A stretch of 62,821 bases of DNA. It comes from Lachnospiraceae bacterium (lineage in GTDB: Bacteria; Bacillota; Clostridia; Lachnospirales; Lachnospiraceae). The stretch spans positions 1-62,821 of the forward strand of contig CAAFZP010000145.1 in assembly GCA_900767585.1 (NCBI GenBank), read 5' to 3'. A program made the position numbers and the translations under genes. The notes below the pieces were generated by a model. That model made no database searches. It was given only the letters and a program-made list of their open reading frames with translations, and was not told the DNA's origin. This document shows, piece after piece, positions 6,737-16,819 of the stretch (the stretch's first letter is position 1; the number at the start of each line of letters is the position of its first letter).

Positions 6737-9700
6737 TTAGAGCATGCTGAAGAAATCATATTGATTCGTCTCCGGCAGATCCCCGAGGAGCCCCAGTTCT
6801 TCCATATCATCGAGAATGGTTTTGGATACTTTTCCACGGATGCGGATATCTTCTTTGGATGTAAATGTTCCGCCTTTTGCCGCTTCTTCCAACTGCTGTG
6901 CTGCTTTTAATCCCATGCCGGCAATCGACGCAAAACTCGGCATGATCTTTCCGTCGATGATCTGGAACCGGTCTGCTTTTGCTTTATACAGATCAATCGG
7001 CAAAAATTCGATTCCACGTGCATACATTTCCTGAACAAGCCGCATATCCCGCACCATATCCTTCTCGGTTGCGCTCATATCGTTCTTGTCTTTTTTTTGC
7101 AATTCAGCCAGGTTTTCTTCGAGTGCTTCCTTGCCCAGACACATCATGCGATAATCAAATGCAGATGCACGGATACTGAAAAATGCCGTATAATAAGCAA
7201 GCGGATAGTTTATTTTATAATACGCCACACGCCAGCCCATCATGACATAGGCAACCGCATGTGCCTTCGGGAACATGTATTTGATCTTCTCACAGGATTC
7301 CATATACCATTCCGGCACATCATGCTTTCGCATTTCTTCCTTCCATTCATCCCATTTGTCACATTTTCCTTTGGCAACAACGCCTTTTCGGACTTTCTCC
7401 ATGATATTAAATGCAAGTCCCGGTTCCAGTCCCCGGTAAATCAGATATGTCATAATATCATCACGCGTACAGATTGCGGATGAAAGCTCGCAGATACCAT
7501 TTGCAATCAGCGTCTGTGCATTTCCAAGCCATACGTCAGTTCCGTGTGACAGACCTGCAATACGGACCAGATCCGAAAATGCTTTCGGAGCTGCGTCGAT
7601 CAGCATCTGCATGGCAAAATCCGTACCAAACTCCGGAATTCCAAGTGTTCCAAGCTTTGTACCGCCGATATCTTCCGGTCTGATTCCAAGTGCATCCGTA
7701 TTATGGAACAAAGACATAACATCTTTATCATCCAGCGGAATCGTCTTCGCGTCAAGCCCGGTCAGATCTTCTAACCGTCTTATCATCGTCGGATCATCGT
7801 GGCCAAGAATATCCAGTTTCAACAGGTTGTGGTCGATGGAATGATACTCAAAATGTGTCGTGACAATATCCGTCGTCATATCATTTGCCGGGTGCTGAAT
7901 CGGTGTAAATGAGTAGATCTCTTCATGCTTTGGCAATACGATCATACCGCCCGGATGCTGTCCGGTTGTACGCTTCACGCCGGTAAGCCCGAGTGCCACC
8001 CGTTCCATCTCGCAGCGGCGTTTCACCTGTCCATGTTCCTCGTAATATTTGTAGACATACCCAAATGCTGTTTTTTCAGCCAGAGATCCGATGGTACCCG
8101 CCCGGAATGCTTTCCCTTTTCCGAACAATTCTTCGGTATATGCATGTGCTTTCGGTTGATATTCGCCAGAGAAATTCAGGTCGATATCCGGTTCCTTATC
8201 TCCATAGAAGCCAAGGAACGTCTCAAACGGAATATCATGTCCTTCTTTTTTCATAAGCGTCCCACACTTCGGGCATTTCCGGTCAGGCATATCGCAGCCC
8301 GACTGTCCTTCAAACTGTTTCACAAAATCCGAATCAAAATCCGTGAAATAACATTGCGGGCAGATATAATGTGCCGGCAAAGGATTTACTTCCGTAATAC
8401 CAGCCATCGTTGCAACAAATGACGAACCGACAGACCCCCGGCTTCCTACCAGATACCCGTCTCCGTTTGATTTCCACACGAGCTTCTGCGCAATGATATA
8501 CATAACCGCAAATCCGTTTGAAATAATGGAATGAAGTTCCCGTTTCAATCTCGCTTCCACAATGTCCGGCAGATCCGGTCCATAAATCTCATGTGCTTTT
8601 TCGTAGCAGATCGTCGTCAATGTCTCATCCGAATTGTCAATGATCGGTGGACATTTATCCGGCCGGACAGGTGAGATTGTCTCAATCATATCGCTAATCC
8701 TGTTCGTATTTGTGATCACAACTTCTTTGGCCAGATCACTCCCAAGATATTGAAATTCTTCCAGCATTTCCTCTGTTGTCCGGAAGAAAAGCGGCGGCTG
8801 CCGGTCTGCATCCGCAAATCCTTTTCCTGCCATCATGATACGACGGTATACTTCATCCTCCGGATCAAGGAAATGCACATCACACGTAGCAACGACCGGT
8901 TTTCCGAACTGTCTTCCCAATTCGCAGATCTTCCGGTTTACATCCTGCAGGTCTTCCACTGTTTTTACCGGTGCCTTCTCATCGTCAAGCAGGAACATAT
9001 TGTTTCCGACCGGCTGAATTTCGTAATAATCATAGAAATTACAAAGTCTTGTGATTTCATCCTCGCCTTCTCCGTACAGAACCGCACGGTAAAGTTCACC
9101 TGCTTCGCAGGCAGAACCGATAATCAATCCTTCCCTGTATTTGTTGATCAGACTTTTCGGCATGCGGGGCCGACGGTTAAAATAAGTCAGATGTGAATCT
9201 GAAATCAGACGGTACAGATTCACACGTCCAACTTCATTTGCCGCCAGAATGATTCCGTGATATGTCTTTGCTTTCCGGATGGCATCCGGAGAAGCAGCAC
9301 CTGCTTCGTTTAACTCGCGAATCGTCGTGATACCTTTTTCCTTGAACATCCGGATCATCTTTACAAATATTTCCGCGGTTGCCGCTGCATCATCACAGGC
9401 CCGGTGATGATGTTCATTGACTACACCAAACTGTTTGCACAGACGATCCAGCGTGTATTTTCCAAGCCCCGGGAGCAGGATATGTGCCAGCGTCATCGTA
9501 TCCACAATTGTGCTGTCAAACACCAGCCCGAGTCTTTTTGCATTCTCATGGATAAATCCGGTATCAAATGCCGCATTGTGTGCAACAACACTTGCGTCTC
9601 CGACAAATTCCAGAAATCTTGGAAGAATTTCTTCTATCGTCGGCGCAGACTGCACCATCGCGTCCGTAATAGATGTAAGTTTCGTAATCGTATACGGAAT

Positions 9701-11305
9701 CGGCACTTCCGGATTGACAAACTCGGAAAACGTATCCTGAATCTTTCCGTCTTTGATCCGGACAGCTCCAATCTCAATGATCCGGTTGTATGTCGGGCTA
9801 AGACCTGTTGTCTCTATGTCAAACACCACATATTCCGAATCGATGCTCTGTCCTTTTTCGTTCTGTATAAGGCCTTTGACATCATCTACAAAATAACCTT
9901 CTACGCCGTAGATAATCTTAAAATCTTCGCCTTTTTTTATCTGATGATTTGCAATCGGAAACGCCTGCACAACGCCATGATCTGTGATTGCAAGTGCTTT
10001 CATTCCCCATTCTTTTGCGCGGGCAATCACCTTTTCGATTCCGACGACACTGTCCATCTCGCTCATCACCGTATGTAAATGCAACTCAACTCTTTTTTCG
10101 AGAGAGTGATCCATTCGTTTTTCCCGGAAATCATTGGCCGGTTTCATACCGGCGATGGAAGAAAATGTAACTTCCCGGCTATAGCTGTCATACATCGGCA
10201 CACCTTTGATGATATAAAACTTTCCCATCTGCAGGTCGTCAAGCAGCGGTCCCCGGTCATCCGGCGAGGCAAATATCTTAAACATGATAGAATCCGTAAA
10301 ATCCGTAATCGCACCTGTAATGATAAATTTTCCGCTTCGAAGTTCTCTGTCTTCTAATGCGATAATCTGTCCATGGATACAGCACTCTCCTGTACCTTCT
10401 TCCAAATGTACGATCTCGACAATCTCTGCGTCACAGTTTCTGCCATAGAAAACATCCGGATCCTGCGCCTGCTGCTTCCGGAAGCTTCCATAGTCTCCTT
10501 TGCCTCCATACCTGCCCGGCTGATTTCCGTTTTTAAACATGTTTGTCGTCTTTGTTGTATCTTTTTGATCTGTTCTGCCTGTCTCTGCCGGAGCAACCGG
10601 TGCTTTCCCCACTTTGGATGCATGCGTGGCTGTTGTCTGTGCTTGGTTGTTTTTGTTTGAGGATTCGCCATTTCCCTCATTTTTCAAATCATCATTTTCT
10701 GTTTTTTCAGCCTGCAGTTTTGCATTTTTCTCTTCGATTGTGCGCAGTTCCTGCTGCAGACGCAGCTCATTTGCCTGGCGCAGCTTCGTTTTTTGTTCCA
10801 AAGAAAAGCTAAACCCAACTTCCACATTTTTCCCAAAATGATCCCGAAAATACGATACAAGATAATCCCGTATCAGTTTCTCATGTTCTTTTGCAACGGA
10901 CGAATGTTCTGCTGCAATACTGATGACATTGTCATTATAATACCATTCTGCGCGGCTCATCAGGCGGAATGCAATCCGGCTCTGTGCCCGCAGTTCCTCC
11001 AGCAGGCTTTCTTTGTAATTTTCGGCAATCTGTTCTACTGTATACTGGTCAGAGAGATGAAAACGCACAAAGAGAATGACCTTTTTCCCCGCTCCACCTT
11101 TATGATAAGCGTAATCTGTGAGCAAAGCTTCCATACGAGTAATCAGATGATACGGAATCAGATGATCACTGCCCAGTGTCACGACCATTTCTTTTTTCAA
11201 TTCATATGTTTTGATGCTTTCGACCTGTGTCTCTGAAAAAAGGGCGTCAAGCTCCGCTCCGCCCTTAAATGCCGGAAAGACATTACAAAATGTTTTGTTA
11301 TCCAA
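6737..11305 (-). CDS. polC: DNA polymerase III alpha subunit, PolC type
   Basis: Gram-positive replicative polymerase of 1522 residues with built-in proofreading. Order: N-terminal domain (1-200), a polar low-complexity linker (about 200-275, rich in N, Q, T and G), OB-fold region, PHP domain split by the exonuclease (starting VELHLHT and DHGVVQAF), a DEDD exonuclease beginning VVFDIETTGLSP and containing VVAHNAAFDTGF, then the palm with GSRGSVGSSF and the catalytic PDIDLNFSGE, and a zinc-type CPQCYF...CPKCG segment. The end carries the helix-hairpin-helix region (IAGMGLKAAQQLEEA). Follows ispG by 5 bases as in the classical dxr-rseP-ispG-polC order. Confidence 0.97.
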   Translation of the reverse strand: MDNKTFCNVFPAFKGGAELDALFSETQVESIKTYELKKEMVVTLGSDHLIPYHLITRMEALLTDYAYHKGGAGKKVILFVRFHLSDQYTVEQIAENYKESLLEELRAQSRIAFRLMSRAEWYYNDNVISIAAEHSSVAKEHEKLIRDYLVSYFRDHFGKNVEVGFSFSLEQKTKLRQANELRLQQELRTIEEKNAKLQAEKTENDDLKNEGNGESSNKNNQAQTTATHASKVGKAPVAPAETGRTDQKDTTKTTNMFKNGNQPGRYGGKGDYGSFRKQQAQDPDVFYGRNCDAEIVEIVHLEEGTGECCIHGQIIALEDRELRSGKFIITGAITDFTDSIMFKIFASPDDRGPLLDDLQMGKFYIIKGVPMYDSYSREVTFSSIAGMKPANDFREKRMDHSLEKRVELHLHTVMSEMDSVVGIEKVIARAKEWGMKALAITDHGVVQAFPIANHQIKKGEDFKIIYGVEGYFVDDVKGLIQNEKGQSIDSEYVVFDIETTGLSPTYNRIIEIGAVRIKDGKIQDTFSEFVNPEVPIPYTITKLTSITDAMVQSAPTIEEILPRFLEFVGDASVVAHNAAFDTGFIHENAKRLGLVFDSTIVDTMTLAHILLPGLGKYTLDRLCKQFGVVNEHHHRACDDAAATAEIFVKMIRMFKEKGITTIRELNEAGAASPDAIRKAKTYHGIILAANEVGRVNLYRLISDSHLTYFNRRPRMPKSLINKYREGLIIGSACEAGELYRAVLYGEGEDEITRLCNFYDYYEIQPVGNNMFLLDDEKAPVKTVEDLQDVNRKICELGRQFGKPVVATCDVHFLDPEDEVYRRIMMAGKGFADADRQPPLFFRTTEEMLEEFQYLGSDLAKEVVITNTNRISDMIETISPVRPDKCPPIIDNSDETLTTICYEKAHEIYGPDLPDIVEARLKRELHSIISNGFAVMYIIAQKLVWKSNGDGYLVGSRGSVGSSFVATMAGITEVNPLPAHYICPQCYFTDFDSDFVKQFEGQSGCDMPDRKCPKCGTLMKKEGHDIPFETFLGFYGDKEPDIDLNFSGEYQPKAHAYTEELFGKGKAFRAGTIGSLAEKTAFGYVYKYYEEHGQVKRRCEMERVALGLTGVKRTTGQHPGGMIVLPKHEEIYSFTPIQHPANDMTTDIVTTHFEYHSIDHNLLKLDILGHDDPTMIRRLEDLTGLDAKTIPLDDKDVMSLFHNTDALGIRPEDIGGTKLGTLGIPEFGTDFAMQMLIDAAPKAFSDLVRIAGLSHGTDVWLGNAQTLIANGICELSSAICTRDDIMTYLIYRGLEPGLAFNIMEKVRKGVVAKGKCDKWDEWKEEMRKHDVPEWYMESCEKIKYMFPKAHAVAYVMMGWRVAYYKINYPLAYYTAFFSIRASAFDYRMMCLGKEALEENLAELQKKDKNDMSATEKDMVRDMRLVQEMYARGIEFLPIDLYKAKADRFQIIDGKIMPSFASIAGMGLKAAQQLEEAAKGGTFTSKEDIRIRGKVSKTILDDMEELGLLGDLPETNQYDFFSML

Positions 11306-11310
11306 AAAAT

Positions 11311-12399
11311 CTACTCCTTTTCCCAGTGATCAAGTTCGTATTTCAACGAAGATAACAACTGGTCCTGTGGCACTTTTTTAATAATCTGCCCATGCTTCAT
11401 CAAAAGTCCTTCTCCATCTCCACCGGCAATGCCAAGATCTGCTTCCCGTGCTTCGCCAGGGCCATTGACCGCACAGCCCATCACAGCTACTTTGATTGAC
11501 AGATTGTCATATCCGGCAATCAGTTTTTCTACATCGTTTGCAAGCCCGATCAGATCGATTTTGGTTCTGCCGCAGGTTGGGCAGGATACAAGCTCGATTC
11601 CATCCTTCCGAAGTCCCAGTGTGCGCAAAATAAGCTTCGCAGATGTAATCTCCTCCACCGGGTCTCCTGTGAGTGACACACGCATCGTATCACCGATTCC
11701 CTGGCCCAATATCATTCCCAGTCCGACGGCTGATTTGATATTTCCACGGTAAACCGTTCCCGCCTCTGTAATTCCCACATGCAGCGGATAACTTGTCTGT
11801 TCCGTGATCAGTTCATGTGCTTTAACACACATCATCACATCCGAACTTTTGATGCTGATAACGAGGTTATCATAATCACAAGCTTCAATCATACGTACTT
11901 TGTCGAGTGCCGACTCGACGATACCTTCTGCTGTGACTCCACCATATTTTTCAACGATCGGTTTCTCCAGCGAACCGGAGTTTACACCGACACGGATTGG
12001 AATATTCCGTTCTTTCGCTACTTTCACTACCTTTTTCAGGTTTTCTTCTCCACCGATATTTCCCGGATTGATACGGATCTTATCTGCACCGTATTCCATC
12101 GCGAGAATCGCAAGCCGGTAATCAAAGTGGATATCCGCTACAATCGGAATATGGATGTTCTCTTTGATCTTGTCAAACGCTTTGGCAGCTGCTTCCGTAT
12201 TCGCTGTGGATCGGATGATCTGGCAGCCTGCTTTTTCCAGTTTTAAAATCTGGGCAACCGTCGCATCCACATCCGATGTCTCCGTATTTGTCATGGATTG
12301 AATTGCAATCGGATTTCCTCCGCCGATCACAACGCCTCCGATATTTACCATACGCGTCGTATCTCTATGTGGCATATCTTTTTTTGTTCCGTAACGCAT
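11311..12399 (-). CDS. ispG: 4-hydroxy-3-methylbut-2-enyl diphosphate synthase (flavodoxin)
   Basis: Penultimate enzyme of the MEP isoprenoid pathway: converts methylerythritol cyclodiphosphate to HMBPP with a 4Fe-4S cluster. TIM-barrel start includes AIQSMTNTETSDVDATV, and the C-terminal cluster domain has SCPTCGRT and MGCAVNGPGEAR, the IspG hallmark. About 362 residues. The ATG at 12399 follows GGTGGGGG by five bases and is preferred over a TTG seven codons upstream. Same operon as dxr, which acts earlier in the same pathway. Confidence 0.95.
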   Translation of the reverse strand: MRYGTKKDMPHRDTTRMVNIGGVVIGGGNPIAIQSMTNTETSDVDATVAQILKLEKAGCQIIRSTANTEAAAKAFDKIKENIHIPIVADIHFDYRLAILAMEYGADKIRINPGNIGGEENLKKVVKVAKERNIPIRVGVNSGSLEKPIVEKYGGVTAEGIVESALDKVRMIEACDYDNLVISIKSSDVMMCVKAHELITEQTSYPLHVGITEAGTVYRGNIKSAVGLGMILGQGIGDTMRVSLTGDPVEEITSAKLILRTLGLRKDGIELVSCPTCGRTKIDLIGLANDVEKLIAGYDNLSIKVAVMGCAVNGPGEAREADLGIAGGDGEGLLMKHGQIIKKVPQDQLLSSLKYELDHWEKE

Positions 12400-12426
12400 T
12401 ATTACCCCCACCTTTTTCAATATATA

Positions 12427-13479
12427 TTAAAAAAACGCATTCTTGATATCATTGAAGAACACAACAACCATCAAAATCATAAGCAGAACAAATCCGATCG
12501 CATTGACAATCGCTTCCTTGTCCTGCGGAATCTTTTTTCTGCGTATTCCTTCAATGAATAAAAACAACAGTCTTCCGCCGTCCAATGCCGGAATCGGCAA
12601 AAGGTTCATGATTCCAAGGTTTACACTTAAAAGGATACTCCAGTTCAGCAGATTTAAAATAACATTGATGACTGCTTCTTTTTTCGAAGTGCTGACATCC
12701 TTGGCCTCTTCAATCACATCATTCATAGCACTGCCAACGCCGACCGGTCCCATGATGTCACCATTTTTTACACCTCCGGTTACGATCATGCGAAGTCCTG
12801 TCACTGTCGCTTTCACCCAATATCGAAGTTCTAATCCCGCATATTTGATATCATTTCCAAACCCGGAAGAAGCAACATATCCTCCGGCTACACCTAGTTT
12901 ATATTCCCCATCTTGATTCTTCTTTGGAGTGACAACAATCGATTCTTTGCTTCCATCTGCATGTTCGATTCCAAGTTTCACCGGCTTCGATGCATCTTCT
13001 GCCTGCATATAAAGCAGAATTTCCCGGTAGTTGTAGATGTTTTTTCCGTTGATCTGTGTCACGGTATCCCCGACTGTGATTCCTGCGTCTGCAGCAGCAG
13101 AATCTTCTGCTACATACGTAAGTGTCGATGGATCACAACCTGTAAAATGGATTAAGACAATCGAGAATAAAAAAGCGAGAATAAAGTTAAATACCGGTCC
13201 GGCAGCAATCACAAGGATTCTGGCTAACAGCGGCTTGTTGCCAAACGCATTCTCGTCCTCGCTTTCTCCGTCTTCTCCCATCATCATACAATAGCCACCG
13301 ATCGGAAGCAGCCGGAGAGAATATTTTGTCTCTTTCTTCTTCACCGAGAAAATAGCCGGTCCCATGCCTATGGAGAATTCCATGACTGCAATCTTATTCA
13401 GTTTTGCAACGATAAAGTGTCCGAACTCATGAAAAAATACAATCACGCCAAACACCAGAATGATTAAAATGATATTCAT
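12427..13479 (-). CDS. rseP: Site-2 intramembrane metalloprotease RseP
   Basis: 350-residue M50 protease. The first membrane helix carries the zinc motif HEFGH (residues 17-21), a PDZ domain occupies about 115-205 (DAGITVGDTVTQINGKNI), and the third zinc ligand is in NLLPIPALDGGRL near the last two helices. Such proteases cut single-pass membrane proteins including anti-sigma factors and remnant signal peptides. Conserved position between dxr and ispG. No fault seen. Confidence 0.94.
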   Translation of the reverse strand: MNIILIILVFGVIVFFHEFGHFIVAKLNKIAVMEFSIGMGPAIFSVKKKETKYSLRLLPIGGYCMMMGEDGESEDENAFGNKPLLARILVIAAGPVFNFILAFLFSIVLIHFTGCDPSTLTYVAEDSAAADAGITVGDTVTQINGKNIYNYREILLYMQAEDASKPVKLGIEHADGSKESIVVTPKKNQDGEYKLGVAGGYVASSGFGNDIKYAGLELRYWVKATVTGLRMIVTGGVKNGDIMGPVGVGSAMNDVIEEAKDVSTSKKEAVINVILNLLNWSILLSVNLGIMNLLPIPALDGGRLLFLFIEGIRRKKIPQDKEAIVNAIGFVLLMILMVVVFFNDIKNAFF

Positions 13480-13504
13480 ATAATCTCCTTATTTCTTGCT
13501 TCTA

Positions 13505-14653
13505 TCACACGCCCACACCAGATGCTATCAATTCATATACCGCGCGTTCGGTCTCTAAGATCTCATCGAGCGTCGGATTCGGAATTACCGTGTGTGCCTT
13601 CATACAGGCTTCGATTATATCATAAATTTGTAAAAATTTTATGTCCTTATTTAAAAACTTTGCAACCGCACATTCATTTGCTGCATTTAAGACAGTTGGC
13701 ATGGAACCACCGGTCTTAATCGCATTATATGCCAGGTCAAGTCCTTGAAATGTCTCACGATCCGGTTTTTCTGTGATTATTCCCGATATTTTCGAGAAAT
13801 CAAGCCGCTCTCCGGATAAAAATCGTCGTTCGGGATAATAAAACGCATACTGGATTGGCAGGCGCATGTCTGCAGTTCCAAGTTGTGCTTTGATTGCGCC
13901 ATCTTCAAACTCCACCATAGAATGGATAATACTCTGTGGCTGGACCACGACTTCAATATTCTCCGGCATGACATTAAAAAGCCATCTGGCTTCAATCACT
14001 TCAAGTCCTTTGTTGACAAGCGTTGCCGAGTCGATTGTGATTTTTCTTCCCATCGACCAGTTCGGATGCTTCAAAGAATCTTCTACCGTCACATCCATCA
14101 GGTCCTCCCGTTTTTTGCCGCGGAATGGTCCACCGGATGCTGTGATCAGAAGTTTTGCAATCTTGTTTTCTTTTTCTCCATGCAGGCACTGGAAGATAGC
14201 GGAATGTTCGCTGTCAACCGGCAGGATCCGTACATGGTATTCTTCTGCCAGCTGCATAATCAGGTGACCGGCTGTCACAAGCGTCTCCTTGTTCGCAAGT
14301 GCAATATCCTTTCCTGCTTTGATTGCCTCAATCGTCGGCCGAATTCCAATCATCCCGACAATCGCAGTCACCACAAGTTCTGCATATTTATAGGTGGCAA
14401 CTTCTATCAGTCCTTCCATACCATATACGATTTTACAATTAAAATCAGACAAGGCTATCTTTAATGATTTCGCCTTGTCCTCGCTTTTTACACTCACAAG
14501 TTCCGGTTTGAATTCCCGTACCTGTTTTTCCAATAATTCAATATTATCCCCTGCGGCCAGTGCGCCAACCCGGATATCCGCATTTGCACGTACCACATCC
14601 AGAGTCTGGGTTCCGATGGACCCTGTCGACCCAATAATCGCTATCGTTCTCAC
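13505..14653 (-). CDS. dxr: 1-deoxy-D-xylulose 5-phosphate reductoisomerase
   Basis: First committed enzyme of the MEP pathway, giving methylerythritol 4-phosphate with NADPH. 382 residues with the nucleotide-binding GSTGSIGTQTLDV at the start, NKETLVTAG, and the metal/substrate-binding PVDSEHSAIFQCL. The start overlaps the cdsA stop by 4 bases, so translation is probably coupled. Acts in the same pathway as ispG two genes downstream. Confidence 0.96.
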   Translation of the reverse strand: MRTIAIIGSTGSIGTQTLDVVRANADIRVGALAAGDNIELLEKQVREFKPELVSVKSEDKAKSLKIALSDFNCKIVYGMEGLIEVATYKYAELVVTAIVGMIGIRPTIEAIKAGKDIALANKETLVTAGHLIMQLAEEYHVRILPVDSEHSAIFQCLHGEKENKIAKLLITASGGPFRGKKREDLMDVTVEDSLKHPNWSMGRKITIDSATLVNKGLEVIEARWLFNVMPENIEVVVQPQSIIHSMVEFEDGAIKAQLGTADMRLPIQYAFYYPERRFLSGERLDFSKISGIITEKPDRETFQGLDLAYNAIKTGGSMPTVLNAANECAVAKFLNKDIKFLQIYDIIEACMKAHTVIPNPTLDEILETERAVYELIASGVGV

Positions 14654-15471
14654 ATCGCGCCTCCTAAGTTCCCGATCATAATTGAAAAGCAGTAATATAC
14701 AATCGGTGCTGTAAATATAATACTGTCAAACCGGTCCATAATCCCTCCATGTCCCGGAATGAGTCGTCCATAATCTTTGATATCGTTATTCCGCTTGATT
14801 GCAGATGCTGTCAGATCTCCAATCACGGCAAAGCCTGCGCCAATCGCGCCTGCAACTGCAAATATAAGCGGTGCATTTGGAAGAGCATAAATCTTCGCAT
14901 CGAAAAAGATTCCATACAAACCGCCGACAATCGTGGAACCTATGATTCCGCCAAACAGTCCTTCTATGCTTTTTTTCGGGCTTAGCTTTGGTGACATCTT
15001 GTGTTTTCCAAACTTTACGCCGACACAATATGCACAGGTATCATTGATCCACGAGCAGATATAAACCATCACAACAAGCGCTCCGCCATACTTCAATATC
15101 CGGACCTGATACAAAAACGACAGAAGCATTGCCACGTAGAAAAACGCAAGCAACGCGACCATGGCATTCTTGTCCGTATACTTTGGATACAGAATCACAT
15201 AGATAGAAAGGACAACTAAGACATACAAAATCATCAATGGCAAAATGTATGACTCGAGATGGAAAAACAAAAGGCAATAATATGCGATTGTCATGCCATA
15301 TGCTGCCACTGCCATCGCAGATTTTTCCTGTTTATAAACGCGCAGCAGTTCAAACACACCGCCTAAGCTCAAAAGCATCACTGCAACGCCGGTCACATAA
15401 CCACCTAAATATAAAATTCCAATCGTGAGCAGTGTGAGCACTGCACCACTTATCACACGCGTTTTAAACAT
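14650..15471 (-). CDS. cdsA: Phosphatidate cytidylyltransferase
   Basis: Integral membrane enzyme making CDP-diacylglycerol from CTP and phosphatidic acid. 273 residues with seven to eight predicted helices. The C-terminal signature reads SAIKRNNDIKDYGRLIPGHG, continuing GIMDRFD, matching the CDS family pattern. Lies between uppS (4-base gap) and dxr (4-base overlap). Confidence 0.95.
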   Translation of the reverse strand: MFKTRVISGAVLTLLTIGILYLGGYVTGVAVMLLSLGGVFELLRVYKQEKSAMAVAAYGMTIAYYCLLFFHLESYILPLMILYVLVVLSIYVILYPKYTDKNAMVALLAFFYVAMLLSFLYQVRILKYGGALVVMVYICSWINDTCAYCVGVKFGKHKMSPKLSPKKSIEGLFGGIIGSTIVGGLYGIFFDAKIYALPNAPLIFAVAGAIGAGFAVIGDLTASAIKRNNDIKDYGRLIPGHGGIMDRFDSIIFTAPIVYYCFSIMIGNLGGAM

Positions 15472-15474
15472 ATG

Positions 15475-16203
15475 TTATTTCACTCCACCAAATCTTCGTT
15501 CTCTGCCATTATAATACCGTATGGCTTCCTTCAGGGATTCTTTGTCAAAATCCGGCCACAGGGTATCTGTAAAATAAAACTCTGCATATGCAAGCTGCCA
15601 GATCAGATAATTGGAGAGTCGTAACTCTCCGCTTGTACGAATCAAAAGATCTGGATCCGGTAGTTCCGCCGTATCAAGCGTCTTTGATATCATCTGCTCG
15701 GTAATCTCTTCCGGCAGAAGTGTTCCTTCCTTCACCTGTGTCGCAAGTTTCTGTGCTGCCCGGCGCAGTTCATCCCGGCCTCCATAGTTCAAAGCGATTG
15801 TAAAATCAAGCTTGTCAAACTGTGCAGTCTCCTGCTCCGCATGTTCTAACATCTCCACAATATCCGTATCCAGGCCACTCCGGTCTCCGATCACACGAAT
15901 CCGCAATCCGTCTTTGGCTGCACGCTCCACGCAGTTTGTAAGATAGCTGCGCAGAAGGTTCATGATTCCGGTCACTTCCTCTGTTGAGCGTTTCCAGTTT
16001 TCTGTTGAAAACGCATAAACCGTCAGATAACGGATACCTAGATCCGCGGCATCCCTGCAGATCTGCTCGAGCACTTTTGCTCCCTGTCTATGTCCCATGT
16101 TGCGCGGAAGCAGACGTTTTTTCGCCCATCTTCCGTTTCCATCCATGATGATAGCAACATGCTGTGGTATCTCTAATTGTTCCCCATCGATTATCTTCTT
16201 CAT
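15475..16203 (-). CDS. uppS: Undecaprenyl diphosphate synthase (isoprenyl transferase)
   Basis: cis-Prenyltransferase making the C55 lipid carrier for peptidoglycan and teichoic acids. 242 residues. HVAIIMDGNGRWAKKR holds the catalytic aspartate and diphosphate-binding residues; the C-terminal signature DLLIRTSGELRLSNYLIWQ and the YFTDTLWPDF segment are complete. Tight operon with frr (5-base gap) and cdsA. Confidence 0.96.
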   Translation of the reverse strand: MKKIIDGEQLEIPQHVAIIMDGNGRWAKKRLLPRNMGHRQGAKVLEQICRDAADLGIRYLTVYAFSTENWKRSTEEVTGIMNLLRSYLTNCVERAAKDGLRIRVIGDRSGLDTDIVEMLEHAEQETAQFDKLDFTIALNYGGRDELRRAAQKLATQVKEGTLLPEEITEQMISKTLDTAELPDPDLLIRTSGELRLSNYLIWQLAYAEFYFTDTLWPDFDKESLKEAIRYYNGRERRFGGVK

Positions 16204-16207
16204 ACGC

Positions 16208-16753
16208 TTATACTGTCATAATTTCCTTTGTCTTTGCTTCAATCTCCTGGTCAACCAATGCGATATACTTATCTGTCATCTTCTGGACTTTTTCTTCGTT
16301 GTCCTTCAATTCATCCTCGGACATCTCTGCACCCTTGTTTGCCTTCTTCAATGCATCATTTGCATCCCGGCGGATATTCCGGACAGCAACTTTCGCATTC
16401 TCTCCCTTTTTCTTGACATCTTTTGCGAGTTCTTTTCTGCGGTCTTCTGTAAGCTCCGGGAAATTGATGATGATATTTCGGCCATCGTTGTTTGGATTGA
16501 TTCCAAGATCGGAACAAACAATCGCTTTCTCAATCTCCTTGATGAGGCTTGTCTCCCATGGGGAAATCATAATCGTTCTTGCTTCCGGAACTGTAATATT
16601 GGCAACCTGCTGCAACGGTGTCGGTGCGCCATAATAAAGCACGGTTATCCGGTCTAAGATATGTGGATTTGCCCGGCCGGCACGGATCGTTGTATACTCC
16701 TTCTGCAGGCTCTCAATCGTCTTTTTCATTTTCTCTTCATACTGTGCTAACAT
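16208..16753 (-). CDS. frr: Ribosome recycling factor
   Basis: 181 residues, somewhat under the usual 185. Family motifs RAGRANPHILDRITVLYYG, the hinge PTPLQQVANI, and the C-terminal helices (EDRRKELAKDVKKKGENAKV, RNIRRDAND) are present. With EF-G it splits post-termination ribosomes. Placed after pyrH as in nearly all Firmicutes. Confidence 0.96.
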   Translation of the reverse strand: MLAQYEEKMKKTIESLQKEYTTIRAGRANPHILDRITVLYYGAPTPLQQVANITVPEARTIMISPWETSLIKEIEKAIVCSDLGINPNNDGRNIIINFPELTEDRRKELAKDVKKKGENAKVAVRNIRRDANDALKKANKGAEMSEDELKDNEEKVQKMTDKYIALVDQEIEAKTKEIMTV

Positions 16754-16819
16754 CTTTTTTCCTCCAAATATATATTTTATCTGTCTTTCAATCTACCCTG
16801 CCTGTCCTGTGGAATGTGT